Of a stretch of DNA of 64,000 bases, positions 10,086-22,642 are shown one piece after another. The translations under genes and the position numbers were made by a program. This stretch comes from Musa acuminata AAA Group. Lineage: Eukaryota > Streptophyta > Magnoliopsida > Zingiberales > Musaceae. Below the pieces are notes generated by a model. It searched no databases. It was not told where the DNA came from and was given only the letters and a program-made list of their open reading frames with translations. The first letter of the stretch is position 1. The number at the start of each line of letters is the position of its first letter. The stretch lies in assembly GCF_036884655.1 (NCBI RefSeq), contig NC_088356.1:13342501-13406500 (forward strand), given 5' to 3'.

Positions 10086-12667
10086 ATATTTCTCCCCCTT
10101 TGTCATTGTCAAAAAGAAAAGAAGAATACAGTTTTGTTGTTCTTTTTCCTTTTACAACGATTTCAAAATCATGACAAAGGATGAATAATCAAGTTATGAA
10201 TGTCAAGACAATTTTTCATTATGAATATTTTATCATTGCATGCATCATTATCATAAGTTGAAGTATTACATGCATATTTTCGAAAACCTTATATTTCATT
10301 CATGCACGATATTGAATAAATCGATCGACATTATGAGGATATCATACATGATACTAAAATTTTTAACTATTTATCAATATTTTGATCATGGTACCAAACA
10401 ATCATCATTTAGAGCATTCATGATACAAAACATTAAATCAACATTTATCATTTTAGCAACAACTCATAGCATTTTAAATCATGATTTACATCATATGCAA
10501 TACATCATATGCAATACATAACATCAAAATTAGAAAGCACAAGTATTGCATGCATCATTGTAAATCATAAATGTTTCATGATGGTATAAATTTTGTCAAA
10601 TTATATCATACCATACATGATCAAAACTTCTCCCCGTTTTATCATTGAAAACAAGAAAGAAGTAGGGAAGAGCATAACATTTGTGTAAAATATTTCAATC
10701 ATTTCAAGGCATTTATATCATAGATATAAAGAAATCATATCATCAAAGATAAGACCATTTGAATACTAAAAGACATGATTCATTTTATCAAATCTCTTCC
10801 TTTTATAAATAACAAAAATTATAGGTGTACAAAGAAGAGATTGTGATTAAAAAAGAATCTCAAGTAGTAAATCCAAGAAATCAAGATCATAATTTAAATA
10901 CAACCTCATTCAAATTCAAATCATCAAATTCATCAAAATCTCAACATTACTTTCAAGAGATTCAAAATGGTATACATAGATTTATCATAATAATCATCAA
11001 GATCAATAAGATAGAGAAAATTAAATTTTCAAGGAAAAAATATTTTTCTCTTTTTAGTTGTTTCAATTCATATGATTTTATTTCATTTATGCTAAATAAA
11101 AACATGTATCATGTTTAAAACCGAAAGTGTAAGATTTATTACAACAAAGATCAATAAGGCACTTCCATTATAGTAAAAATCAATAATCCATAAATCGCAA
11201 GATTCATCATGCATAATTTTAAAATTTATTAAGCATGATCATTATGCATGACACTAAAACATGGTTTCAAAATGTTTAATATTTTCATTGCACAATTTAA
11301 TCATTATGCATCATCATATTTTCAAATTCGAACATGCACAATTTCAAAACTATATCTTTTATTTTTCATGCATGATACAAATAACTCAATCATCAATATC
11401 GGCATATCATACATGATATTCAAGCATTCATGATAAATCATTTTGGCAACATGATCATAGCTATTCAAATGATAGTATCTAAATGTCAAAATTCATTACA
11501 TCCTATCATGCATGATCATTAACTTCTTATTTGAATTTCATGCATTATTTTGTTTCATCACATAAGGAATATCAAGAAGAGTTATTGGGTGATGAGATAA
11601 ATATTTCATGAGTACAAGGAATTGCATGAAAATCATATCATGAAAAGATAATAATAGAAGACACATTTTGTTTTGAAAAATCTCCTCTTAAATAATCAAG
11701 AAAAAATCTTAGGAGATCATGATATAGATAAAATTCATTCAATCTTAGAATAAGATATTAATTCAAGCATATAAAATTTCTCAATTCATTATGAATCATA
11801 AAAAGAATTGTGGTTCCGAAATATCACGATTCATTTAGAAAAATTTTCTCTTTAGTGCACGATAAGAAGAAATATAGCAATGATACCAATCATAATTCAT
11901 TTGGATAATAGATGCTAAAAAGGAACATTGAGGATACAAGATCTTGATTTTTATAGAGTAAATCTCAAGTTATAAATCTCAAAAAATCAAGATAAAGCTC
12001 ATTCAAATTAAAATCATCAAATCAAAATCATTTTCAAGATATTCATAAAAAGCTGATAAAATAGATTCATCAAACCAAGAATTTTCAAGAAAAATACTTT
12101 TATCTATTTAGTTGTTTCATATAAGTATGCCTTTGTCCTTTTTGTGCCAAAAAATATATATATATCATCAATCATTTAGGATCGAAAAACAAATTTCTTC
12201 ATAACAACCATCAAGATCATTATGTATAACTTTTAAAATCTCATGCATAAAATGGTATTAAAACATTTAATATTTTCATTCCATCATTTTGCATTTTTAT
12301 TGAACATAATTTTGAATGATTCTTATAGATAACTAAAACTTCTTTAGTTTTAATTTATATGATTAACTTTATCTTAGCATGCTCAAATTTTGTTCATATG
12401 TCAAAACCATACATCATGTTTGAAAACCAAAGACAAGGTTAAAAAAAAATCATCAAGCCTTCCTTTCAAAAGTCATGCATCGTCATTGAAAATAAATATA
12501 GAAATCGTCAAAAGACATATTCTTGCTTCTCAAGCACATACATAAGATTAATCTTACTAGGTGTATAAGCATTAGATTTATATCTAACATTTTATTGCAT
12601 TAACATAACACATGTAATTTTCAAGAAAATTAATCCTAAACTAAATTAAAAATAACTCATGAAAGTA
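10086..12667. other. AT-rich non-coding internal region of N1
   Basis: About 2.6 kb rich in ATCATGAT, TTTCATGCAT and similar words, with no ORF longer than about 100 codons and no similarity to pol that I can see. The same material occurs in N2, N3, N4, N5 and N6. It replaces pol in these gag-only elements. The small ORFs in it (60-97 codons) have the composition of random AT-rich DNA and are not reported as genes. Confidence 0.8.
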
Positions 12668-13588
12668 TTATGTAATTTCGAAATAAATTAGGGTGATTTC
12701 GATTACCTCATTTTTGAAAGTGGTTGAGGCGTAGTTTGCCACCTCGCCTTTCTTGATTTTCTCCTCGTCTTCGGAAGAGCTCAATTCATCCCAATTTTTA
12801 TTCTTCTTGCGTTCAAAGCAAGTAGTTCCATTCTTTTTTCTTTTTAATTTTTGTTTCATTTGTAGTTTAAGTTCATCATCACTTGAGCTTATGCTCGAGT
12901 GGTCTTCATGTGTTCTATGTCCGAAATCCTTCCTGTCCTTTGGAAGGTTATTCTCGAGTTTCCTTTTTGTCACATTGTTCATTTCGTAGGTCATTAGAGA
13001 CCCAATAAGTTCTTCGAGCGGGAATGTTTTAAGGTCCTTGGCCTCTTGAATGGCCGTAACTTTTGGATCCCAACATTTTGGAAGGGATCTTAAGATTTTA
13101 GTGACTAGTTCAAAATTAGAAAAACTTTTACCAAGAGCTTTGAGTCCATTGATGACATCCATGAAATGGGTGTACATGTCTCCGATGGACTCACTTGGTT
13201 TCATCCGGAAAAGTTCGTAAGAATGCATAAGAGTATTGATTTTGGACTCTTTCACTCGGCTAGTGCCTTCATGAGTGACCTCTAGAGTTCTCCAAATATC
13301 AAAAGCCGAGTCACACATCGAAATGCGATTAAATTCATTTTTGTCAAGTGCTCAATATAAGGCATTCATAGCCTTTGCATTTAGAGAAAACATCTTCTTC
13401 TCCAAATCATTCCAATGGTTCATTGGAAGAGAAGAAATTTCAAATCCATTTTCGACTATGTGCCATAAATTCAAATCCAAAGAAAGTAAGAAAACTCTCA
13501 TTCGAGTTTTCCAATAAGTGTAGTCCGTCCCATTGAAAAAGGGAGGACAAATGAGAGAGTGACCCTCTTGAAAGCCGTAAAGAGCCAT
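12668..13588 (-). pseudogene. N1 Gag, one premature stop
   Basis: Minus-strand Gag of about 306 codons. The ATG at 13586-13588 lies 36 bp past the primer site and opens MALYGFQEGH. A UBN2-type capsid domain follows (TYWKTRMRVFL ... EVTHEGTSRVKESK ... LPKCWDPKVTAIQEAKD ... LEELIGSLMTYE). The frame is open except for one TGA near 13352, where other copies have Cys. The C-terminal part is charged (KQKLKRKKN...) and the CCHC knuckle present in E (residues 277-290) is absent. The ORF ends ...EVIEITLIYFEIT-stop, a terminus shared by N2 to N5 and different from autonomous copies. Gag would form the virus-like particle. With one stop this copy is probably inactive, unless the start at 13318 is used. 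Confidence 0.88.
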
Positions 13589-13624
13589 TTCTATTTGGGT
13601 GTTAAACCAAGGTAGAAAAACGTG

Positions 13625-13636
13625 GCTCTGATACCA
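13625..13636 (-). other. N1 primer-binding site
   Basis: Minus strand TGGTATCAGAGC, a perfect match to the initiator-Met tRNA primer complement, 2 bp from the LTR boundary at 13639. Confidence 0.93.
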
Positions 13637-13638
13637 CT

Positions 13639-15241
13639 TGTTAGGATCGGAGCGGCACTAAGAGGGGGGGGGGGGGGGGTGAATTAGTGCAGCGGATTAA
13701 AACTTCGATTTTAACAAAATCTTTCGTACGATAAGAATGGAACTTGAAAAGTTTAACTTGAAAGCGTATTCTTAAAGTTGCACAGTAAGGGTAATAAGGA
13801 ACTAAACCAGTAAGAAGATTTGCAGTAATGTAAATGACAATAATAAAATGTAAACTAGAGATTACGCCGATTTTTAGAGTGGTTCGGTCAAATGACCTAC
13901 TCCACTTGCGATGCCCCTCTTCGATGAGGCTCCCACCTTCCACTAGCAAATCTCTTGAAATGGAAGGGTAAACACCCCTCTTACAACTTTTTACAAGCAG
14001 CTCAACCTCTTACAAATTTTCAATAAGAAAGGAGGAGGAGAACTCTCTAGCAAATTAAAAACAAGACTTGCTAAGACTTTCTAAGACTTTTCTCTCAATC
14101 AAAATGCTTCTCAAAAGTTGTTCTCTCAGCTGAGATTAGAGGGGTATTTATAGGCCTCAAGAGGATTCAAATTTTGGGCTCCAAAATTTGAATTCTCTTA
14201 GGGTTCCCGGTGCTGGAGGTGCCACCGCCCAGCGCTCGGGTGCTGGACGGTGCAACCGCCCAGCCCAGGAGGTGTCACCGCCCAGCTCTCGGGTGCTGGG
14301 CGGTGCCACCGCCAGTCTAGGCGGTGCCACCGCCTAGGCCAAATCAGCTCACTGGTTGAGCTCCAAACTTGGCCCAAACCAATCCGAACTCGGGCCCAAT
14401 TAGCCCCTACTTGGGTTATAGGATTAATACCTAATCCTAACTCTAATTAACATGATAACTACGAATTTAAAGACATTTTATAAGCTATTACAAAGTCCGT
14501 AAGTCAAGACTTCTTCCGGCGAGCTTTCGGCGAACTTCCGACGGTCTTCCGATAAACTCTCGGAAACCATTCTGCGGACTCCCGACAAGCTCCTAGACTT
14601 CACGATTTGATCTTGGTGAGTTCCAACGAGCTTCTTCGGAAAGCTCCGATCATTCTCGGTGAGCTCCGCGAACTTCCAACGAACCTTCCGGCGAGCTTCC
14701 AAAAAACCCTTCGGCAAGCTCCCTACTCATTCTTGGCTAGTTTCGGCAGCATTCCCGACGAACCTTCGGACTTCCATCGAACTCTCGAACTCGCAATGAA
14801 TCCTTCGTGCTTGATTCCGACACTTTGTTTTGCTTTATGTCTTCGTCGTTATCGTAGTTAATCCTGCACACACAAGCAAAAACTCTACTCCGATCTAGAC
14901 AATTATTATAAAGCGAATTGACATTCTGTTGCCCGGCACGTCATTGGTTGGCGCTTCATCCGATTCTTCGGCGCATCATCCTCTCTTGCGGCTTGTTGCC
15001 CAATCGGCGGTTGACCTCCGCAACGTCGATATCCTTGGCACAGTTTCACTTTCCTTGGCCCGATGCCCGACGTTCAAAGCGTTCAGCCATCCAATATCCT
15101 AACGTGATCTCTTCCAGCGCAACGTCAATTCCTCCTGCGTCAACTGTCTAAACCTGATCGAGTAGACCTACATCACTCAAAATACAGTTAAACATCTAAA
15201 CACAATCAATTAGTTTCATCATCAAAATCTAAGATTCAACA
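13639..15241 (-). repeat. N1 5' LTR
   Basis: 1603-bp LTR, near-identical to 7750-9348 apart from about 30 substitutions, mostly transitions, and a G-run of 16 rather than 12. The ends TGTTAGG and ATTCAACA give TG...CA in sense. It is followed by the CTCTC duplication. Confidence 0.93.
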
Positions 15242-15246
15242 CTCTC

Positions 15247-15609
15247 CTGAACCTGTGAAAAGGAGAATCGAGTGTAAAAGGATTGTTGATCTTTGCCCAT
15301 TGAAAGAAGATTAGTAGTAGAAGCCGGTGGCCTCGAGTGAAGAGGAATCAGGAGTGGATGTAGGTCATGACGATTGAACCACTATAAATCGATTTGCATT
15401 TTGTTTTGCTATTTACCTTTATTACAATCTACTTTACATTGCAAACTGATTTCTTACTTTTACTATGCTCTCAAACACTTTCAAGTTAACATATTTCGAG
15501 ATTGGTTTTAATTGAAACGAAGATTTTTCAAAACTGACGTTTTCATCTGCTGCACTAATTCACCCTCCCCCCCCCCCCCTCCTCTCTTAGTGCTAACTCG
15601 ATCCTAACA
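15247..15609 (+). repeat. N2 5' LTR, last part
   Basis: Continuation of the LTR broken at 7749 by N1. It runs from CTGAACCTGTGAAAAGGAG to the terminus CCTAACA at 15603-15609. A C-run of more than ten bases lies near 15566. It aligns with 38390-38761. Confidence 0.9.
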
Positions 15610-15611
15610 GT

Positions 15612-15623
15612 TGGTATCAGAGC
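15612..15623 (+). other. N2 primer-binding site
   Basis: TGGTATCAGAGC, complementary to initiator-Met tRNA, 2 bp after the LTR end. Confidence 0.92.
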
Positions 15624-15658
15624 TCAGTTTTTCTCATTTGGTTTAACACCCAAGAGAA

Positions 15659-16621
15659 ATGACTCTTTTTGGCTTTCAAGAGAGTCACTCTATCATTCGT
15701 CCTCCCATGTTTAATAGGATGAACTACACATATTAGAAAACTCGAATAAGAGTTTTCTTGCTTTCATTGAATCTTGATTTATGGAATATAGTCTAATTTG
15801 GTTTTCAAAAATCTTCTCTTCCGATTAACGACTAGAATAAGTTGAAGAAGAAGACTTTCTCTTTAATGCCAAGGCTATGAATGTCTTGTTTTACGCTTTA
15901 GATAAAAATGAGTTTAATCGAGTGTTTATTTGAGAAACGACTTTTGATATTTGGTATACACTCGAAATCACACACGAAGGCACAAGTAGGGTAAAAGATT
16001 CTAAAGTTAATCTTTTGATACATGATTTTGAGCTATTTCGTATGAGGCCAAGCAAAACTATTGTTGATATGTACACCCATTTTACGGATATCTTCAATAG
16101 TTTAAAAGCTCTTGGCAAATATTTTTTAAATTTTGAACTTGTTAACAAGATATTAAGATCCCTTCCAAAAAGTTAGGATCCTAACAATATAGCAATATAA
16201 GAATCAAAGGAATTAAACCATTTTCCCATTGAAGAACTGATTGGGTTGTTGATAACCTATGAAATGAATTGTATGGCATATGATGAACATGAGAACTACC
16301 TTCCAAAGAATAGGAAGGATTTGACACTATGAACAATAGAATACCACTTGAGTGATAACTCAAGTGATGATGGTGATGATGACCTTGAACTCCTCACAAT
16401 AAAACTTAAAAAATTCTTAAAATAAGAATCAAAGAACAAAAATGAACCTAAAAAGAAGAAGCTATAAAAGAAGAAGAAAACACTTAAGGTGGCTTGAGAT
16501 GAATCGAGTTCATCTAAAGATAGAAGAAAAAACCAACTAAGGCGAGGTAGCAAACTATGCCTTACTGGCTTTCGACGGCAAGGTAATCAAAATCCCCTTA
16601 GTTTACTTTGAAATTACTTAA
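15659..16621 (+). pseudogene. N2 Gag, decayed
   Basis: Plus-strand gag-only ORF remnant. ATG at 15659 opens MTLFGFQESH. The TYWKTRM-equivalent has a TAG, and further stops and small frame shifts follow (for example at about 16174 and 16331). The capsid domain is recognisable to about 16260, then a charged region rich in Lys/Glu, ending ...KIPLVYFEIT-TAA at 16619-16621. There is no zinc knuckle and no pol downstream, which places N2 in the same non-autonomous group as N1, N3, N4 and N5. Confidence 0.85.
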
Positions 16622-17471
16622 TGCTTTTCATGAGTTGTTTTTAATTTAGTTTAGAAAAATTATATATAATTTTTTTTAAAATTACATGTTTAATGATGTA
16701 ATGAAAACGTTAAAAGTTTTTGGATCATGCTTATCTTTCTAGTGATTTTAAAAAATAAAAAAATGAGCATGATAATTGCGTAATAACTCCTAGCACTATG
16801 TATTAAGAGTTAAATTCACTTAATCATTTTAATTGAAAATGATCATTTTATAGATTTAATGATGCATAATGATTTGAAATCTTATGTTTTGAAATTACGT
16901 GTTACTCTTTTGATCTTATATCTTTCATGACATGATTCCTTTATATTTATGATTTGTATATCTCATGATATGATTGAATCATTGATGCAAAGAAGGAAAA
17001 TACATTACTACAACAAACAAAATGATTTTGATTAAAAATATTTTATGAAATCACGCTTGAAGAAATAATATAATGATAATTTGAAATCATGCTTAATGAG
17101 TTTATATTTTGAAATTATGCATGATGATTTTTATGATGATGAACTTTGCTTTTAAATGATGAACTTTGCTTTTAAATGATGATGCATGTTTTGATTTGGT
17201 ATAAAAACTTAGGCATGCTTGTAAGAAATCAAATCACTTAAATTGAAACAACTAAAAAGAAAAACAATTTTTCTTGAAAATTTCTTTTTCTCTATCGTAT
17301 CAAATTTTCACTAAGAAATTGAATGAGTTGAAAATAATAATGGAAGTTATGAAAATAAATGTTTGTATCATATTTGATGATTTTACATGATGTGTTGAAG
17401 TGACGATGGTTTAAAAATATTTATTCAAATGCATGAATCGATAATCTTTTTGTCACATGAATCGTGATTCC
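16622..17471. other. AT-rich internal region of N2, first part
   Basis: Non-coding, with repeated ATGATGATTT and TTTGAAATTATGCATG words. A 22-bp unit around 17150-17181 (GAACTTTGCTTTTAAATGAT) is tandemly duplicated. It is cut at 17471 by N3, resumes at 31550-31694 and 35104-35970. Positions 17467-17471 (ATTCC) are the probable target duplicate of N3 (ATTTC at 31550-31554, one mismatch). Confidence 0.75.
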
Positions 17472-18775
17472 TATTGAATCTCGGATTTTGATGATGAAAT
17501 CAAATGATAAGTTTGTAATCTAATCTGTGTTTTGCATAACATAGGACTAGCTTTGATCAAGGAGAGGTAAATTGATTAAAGTAGGAGGAATCATACATTC
17601 GGCCGGAGTGAACATGTCAGAAATTGGACGTCAGGCCGGAGGATCGATCGACATGTCGATAGAAAGTTCATGTCATGAATTTGGACATCGAGCCGAAAGA
17701 TCGGATATTGTGCTAAGGAGATCAAAAGTTGCAAGAGTCAACATGCCAATTGGGCAATACGCCGAAGGAGAGGACGATGCGCCAAAGGATCGAATTTGCG
17801 TCAGATGAACCAATGACATGTCGGACAAAAGATTCATGCTTTTTAATCATTTATCCAAGATCAAAGTAGTTTGGGGGGCTAATTGAGTTAGCTTTTGGTA
17901 TAATCATGCTAACTCAATTAGGGACCAATTGGGCCTTAATTGGGATTGATTTGGGCTCATTGGGAGGTCCATTCAGTGACCCAAAAGTTGAGTCAAGTGG
18001 TGGCACTGCCAGAACAAGCGGTGGAACAGCTTGTGAATTGGAAAACTTAAAAAACTCGGTCTTCGAGGCTGTCAGGCAATGGTACTACCTAATGATAGTA
18101 TGTCAGGTGGTGGCACCACTAGACTAGGTGGTGATACCACCCAGTGTCAGGCTACAAGCCGTGGTACCGCCCGTACTCCAAAATCTCGAGGATTTAAATT
18201 TTGGGCCCCAAATTTGAATCCATTTAGGGCCTATAAATACCCCACTCTTTCCTACTTAGTATAGCAAGAAAGTGAGTTTAAAAGGGGGAAAGAATCCTTA
18301 AGTAAAAAATTGGAATCTCTCTTGAAGAGTAGAGTCCATTCTTCCTAGTATTTAGAAAGTTCTTCTAATGGGAGAAGAGAGGTCTAGGTCTAAAAGAGAG
18401 GTGTAAAGGTTCTATCCTGTGCCTATCAAAAAGAGAATAGAGTTGTAAGAAGGTGGTTGGTCTTCGCCTATTGAAGTAAGACCGTTAGTGGATGTCGGTG
18501 GCCTCGATGAAAGAGAAATCGGGAGTGGATATAGGTCACGACGACTGAACCACTATAAAACTTGGTTTGCATTTTTGTTCTTGCTATTTTCCCTTACTGC
18601 AAACTGCCTTACTTGCTTATTGCTCTCACTACCTTACAAAAATTCTTTCAAGTTAACATATCTCTGAAATGGTTTTCATTGAAATCGGTTTTAATCGAAC
18701 GAAAGATTTTCAAAATCGATATTTTTATCCACTACACTAATTCAAAACAGAAGATTTTCAAAATCGATCCTAACA
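17472..18775 (+). repeat. N3 5' LTR
   Basis: 1304-bp LTR. The start reads TATTGAATCTCGG (TG decayed to TA) and the end CCTAACA. It has GGTGGTACC motifs at 18075-18170 and TATAAAT at 18232-18238. A short duplication of the segment AAGATTTTCAAAATCGAT near 18704 and 18750 has replaced the usual C-tract close to the LTR end. Confidence 0.87.
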
Positions 18776-18777
18776 AT

Positions 18778-18789
18778 TGGTATCAAAGC
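18778..18789 (+). other. N3 primer-binding site, one mismatch
   Basis: TGGTATCAAAGC, one base different from the TGGTATCAGAGC of other elements, 2 bp after the LTR end. Confidence 0.85.
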
Positions 18790-18826
18790 TACATGTTTTT
18801 CTCATTTGGTTTAACAACCAAGAGAA

Positions 18827-19703
18827 AAGGCTCTTTTCAGATTTCAAGAGGGATTTTCTATCATTCGTCCTCCTACGTTCAATGGGACATACTACACATT
18901 TTGAAAAACTCGAATGAGAGTTTTCTTGATTTCTTTAGATTTTATTATATGGAATATCATTGAAAATGGTTTTCAAAAGTCTTCTAGTCCAATGAGTGAA
19001 TGAAATGATTTGCAGAAAGTTTTTGTCTAAGACACACTCGTGAAACCACACACGAAGACACTACTGGAGTAAAAGAGTCTAAATATAATCTTTTAATGCA
19101 TGATTTTGAACTATTTCGAATGAAGCTAAGCGAAACCATTGTTGACATATACACCCGTTTTACGAATGTCATTAATGACTTACAAGCTCTTGACAAATAT
19201 TTTTAAAATCTTGAACTTATTAATAAAGTTTTACGATCTCTTTCTAAAAATTGAGATATTAAAGAAACGGTCATTCAAGAGGTCAAGGATTTGAATACTT
19301 TCTTGATCGAAGAACTTATTCGGTCTTTAATGACCTATACAATGAGTTGTATGGCACATGATGAACATAATGAATGTGAGAACCACCTTCCAAAGAACAG
19401 GAAGGATTTGACACTTCGAACAATAGAATATCACTTAAGTGATAACTCAAGGATGATGATAATGACCTTGAACTTCTCACAATAAAGCTTAAAAAGTTCT
19501 TAAAACAAGAATCAAAAAGTAAAAATGAACTTAAAAAGAAAAAGCTACAAAAGAAAAAGAAAATACTAAAGGTGGCTTGGGACAAATTAAGTTCATATGA
19601 AGATGACGAACAATCTAACAAAGGCGAGGTGGCAAATTATGCCTTAACGGCTTTCAACGATGAGTTAACCAAAATCCCTTTACTTTATTTCGAAATTACA
19701 TGA
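18827..19703 (+). pseudogene. N3 Gag, decayed
   Basis: Gag remnant aligned to N1 and N2. The ATG has become AAG (18827-18829), a segment of the capsid domain around 19000-19030 is deleted, and stops and shifts occur throughout. The C-terminal part (ENHLPKNRKDLTLRT...) and the shared terminus ...KIPLLYFEIT-TGA at 19701-19703 are clear. No zinc knuckle and no pol follow. Confidence 0.82.
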
Positions 19704-21554
19704 TGTATTTTATGAGTTATTTTTAAATTTAGAAATAAATAAATAAATAAAATGCAAAAAATATCATGCTTCTTTACATTTAAAGAAAAAAATTTAAGCA
19801 TGACAATTGCATAACGATTTAAATTCACTTAATTGAAAATGATAAATTTGTATGATTTGAATTTATAAATCATTTTACTTTATGTCAAAAATAATTTTTA
19901 AAATTATTTTGATTAAAAATGCTTTATGATTAATGAAATCATGCTTGATGATTCAGTGATTTAATTATGCATGATGATTTGAAGTAATAATGATTTGACA
20001 TCATGCTTAATGAGTTTATGTTTAGAAATTATGCATGATGATCTTTGTGATGTATGGCTTATTGATCTTGTTGTGATGAACTTTGCTTTTAAATGATGAT
20101 ACATATTTTTGTTTGGCATAAAAGACAAAGGCATGCTTATATGAAATCAAATCACTTAAATTGAAACAAAAAAGGGAGAATGCATGTTTCTTAAAAAAAA
20201 AAAGGGGCAGAGATTAATGTATCTATCTATGTCTTTTTGTATGAATCTCTTAAAAATGATGATTTGACGATTTGAATTTGAATGAGCTTTATTTTGATTT
20301 TTTGAGATTTACAACTTGAGATTTCTTATGCATGAATCAAGATATTATATCATTTGATCTCCTATGTTTCTCTATGCTATTTATAAAAGAAGATATTTGT
20401 TGAAATAAATCATGTCTTGTGGCATTCATGATTTGATATTAATATCTTTCATGTCATGATTTATTAATGATATTCCTTTGTATTCATAAATTGTATATCT
20501 CATCACCAAATTAATCTTTTTTTGTGATGACTTGAACATTTACACCAATATGTTCTTCCATTCTTCTTTTTTGTTTACAATGACAAAAGGGGGAAAGAAA
20601 ATAGCTAGCATCTCAAGAGAACCAAATTTACTAGCTTGAATGATAAACTTAGATGTATTAGATCTCCCAAATGCATAAATTCTTCTTATATATTTTTTGG
20701 ACCATGATATTGATTTCTTGATTTCTTGATTTTTAGACTTGAATCTTCTTTTTGAATCAAGATTGTTTCCCTATCATTCCTTCTATATACAAAAGAAAAG
20801 ATATGTCAAAAATCATGACTTGATCTTTCATTTTTAATGATTGGAATATTGATGTAAATTTGTTATTTATCTTTGTCATACTTTGAAAATTATTGTAAAG
20901 GAAAAAAGAATTACAAAATTATATTATTCCGTTCTTTTTGACAATAATAATGGGGGAGATAAAATTTGCTAGCTTGCATATTCTAAAATGATGTAAAACT
21001 TGCTAAATTTGTTAGCTTATAAATTGCAAGGATAAAAACTTGCTAGGAAGCAAAATTGCTAGCTTGCACTTCATAAAAGAGAAGAAAGAACTTGATATCT
21101 TGAATATCACCAAGAATTGCTAGCTTACAATCTCAAGAGAAGCAAAAGTGCTTTCTTGCCTATCTCAAGAGGCAAAATTTATAAATTTGCACAACTCAAA
21201 ATTATTGCTAGTTTGTATATTGTAAAACTTGTATATCTCTAAAATTTGTTAGTTGCACTTCTCTTTTTTGTTGATGACAAAGGGGGAGAAGGTATGATGA
21301 TAATCATGCATATTATGCCTAAAATGATAATTTAAAATTATTCGTTATGTTGTGGAATGAAGCATGCAATACTCATGATTTTATTATGATGATGTATATG
21401 ATGTATTGCATATGATGTGATTAAAATAGTTTTAACTTGGACTAAAAGGTCATCATTTATTTGAATGATACCTTATTTCAATATGGCATATTGATAGGAG
21501 GAGTTTAGTTTAAACTCCCTCATTAATTGGTTGTTATCATCAAAAAGGGGAGAT
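19704..21554 (+). promoter_or_regulatory. N3 AT-rich tail, GCTAGC array and 3' module
   Basis: AT-rich, non-coding to about 20550. PPT-like boxes occur at 20577-20597 (ACAATGACAAAAGGGGGAAA) and 20937-20962. A GCTAGC-type array fills 20600-21256. A hairpin with embedded polypurine tract is at 21257-21292 (arms CACTTCTC and GAGAAGG-type). A palindrome lies around 21478-21496, and a small hairpin GGAGTTT..AAACTCC at 21500-21518. The main polypurine tract is 21542-21553. The arms 21522-21546 and 21569-21590 form the inverted repeat across the LTR boundary. Confidence 0.72.
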
Positions 21555-22139
21555 TGTTAAATCTCGAATTTTGATGATGAAATCAATTGATAAGTTTGTG
21601 ATCTAATCTGCATTTTGAGTAATGCAAGACTAGCTTCAATCAAGGAGAGAAAATTTGATTAAAGTAGGAGGAATCGGACATTGGACCGAAGTGAACATGT
21701 CAACAGATTAGACATCGGGCCCGAGGATCGGTAGACGTGTTGGCAAAAGGCTCGTGCCGTGAATTCGGGCATCGGGTCAAAGGATTGGACATTGTGCTAA
21801 GGAGATCGGAAGTTGCAGGAGTCAACATGCCGATTGGGCAATACGCCGAAAGAGAGAACAATGCGCCGAAGGATCAAACGAGCGCCGGATGAACCAATGA
21901 CATGCCGGACAAAGGATTCATGCTTGGTAATCATTTATCTAAGATCGAAGTAATTTAGGGGGCTAATTAAATTAGCTTTTGGTGTAATTATGCTAACTAA
22001 ATTAGGGGCCAATTGGGCCTTAATTGCGAGGCCCATTCAGTGACCCAAAAGTTAGGTTAGGCGGTGGCACCGCCTGTGAGTTGGAAAACTCAAAAAACTC
22101 GGTCTCGGAGGTTGTCAGGAGGTGGTACCGCCAGAGTGG
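21555..22139 (+). repeat. N3 3' LTR, first part
   Basis: Starts TGTTAAATCTCG directly after the polypurine tract and aligns with 17472-18100. It is interrupted at 22139 by gypsy element G. The duplicated target AGTGG is at 22135-22139 and 30830-30834. Confidence 0.88.
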
Positions 22140-22234
22140 TGTTAGGACCCTTGTTTTGAGCTTTGAATAATGTTTATTGAGTCTATTTAGTTCAGTTGTT
22201 TATTGAGTTCAGTTAAAGTCAGGTAGAGGTTTAT

Positions 22235-22628
22235 TGTTAGGACTCTAGCTAGGAGAGTCCTAATTGAGAGGGACATTCATGTAAAACCTACCTAAGCCGA
22301 TCCCTGTTAAAGAGGTGAAGAGGCCGGCTAGGGTTAGGAGGTTGTTTCTAAGAGAAGAATTAAGAGTTGTAAAGGAATAGGAGTCTTGAGTAGAAGTCCT
22401 ATTAGGAGTTGGTTAGAAGTAGGAGTTTTGAGTAGGAGTCCTATTAGGAGTTAGGGTTTAGAAACCCTACAAATAGCCATGTATTCCTCCTCTTTTGATA
22501 AGCAATAGATGAATCTTTTCTGCAGCCTTTGAGCAGCAACTTGGAGGGAGGAACCCCTATAGAGTTCCAAGGAGGCCGATCCCCTAAAGAGATCAACCCA
22601 AAATTTAGAATATGTAAGGGTTCTAACA
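22235..22628 (+). repeat. H 5' LTR
   Basis: 394 bp, from TGTTAGGACTCTAGC to GGTTCTAACA. It contains a three-fold repeated unit of the type AGTAGGAGT-TTGAGTAGGAGTCC (22380-22450) and a segment GGAGGCCGATCCCCT that is shared with the repeats in G's LTR. Confidence 0.93.
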
Positions 22629-22630
22629 CC

Positions 22631-22642
22631 TAGTATCAGAGC
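22631..22642 (+). other. H primer-binding site, one mismatch
   Basis: TAGTATCAGAGC, two bases after the LTR end, one mismatch to the initiator-Met tRNA complement. Confidence 0.8.

Larger units (their letters stand above)
7750..15241 (-). mobile_element. N1, complete gag-only Sirevirus with TSD
   Basis: A 7.49-kb minus-strand element with two LTRs (7750-9348 and 13639-15241). The 5-bp target duplication CTCTC is at 7745-7749 and 15242-15246, so both ends are certain. The internal 4.3 kb contains a primer site, one gag ORF with a single premature stop, a long AT-rich tract and a structured 3' module. No trace of protease, integrase, RT or RNase H is present. It is therefore non-autonomous and needs enzymes in trans, for example from a copy like E. 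By eye the LTRs differ at about 30 substitutions in 1.6 kb (near 1.9%), plus a variable G-run, so insertion is fairly recent. This is the layout described as TR-GAG elements in plants. Confidence 0.95.

Noticed and set aside
10240..11433. Several 60-97 codon ORFs in the AT-rich tract of N1
   Set aside because: Composition is Ile/Phe/His/Asn-rich as expected from ATCATG words. None is conserved in N2, N3 or N5, and no domain is seen.
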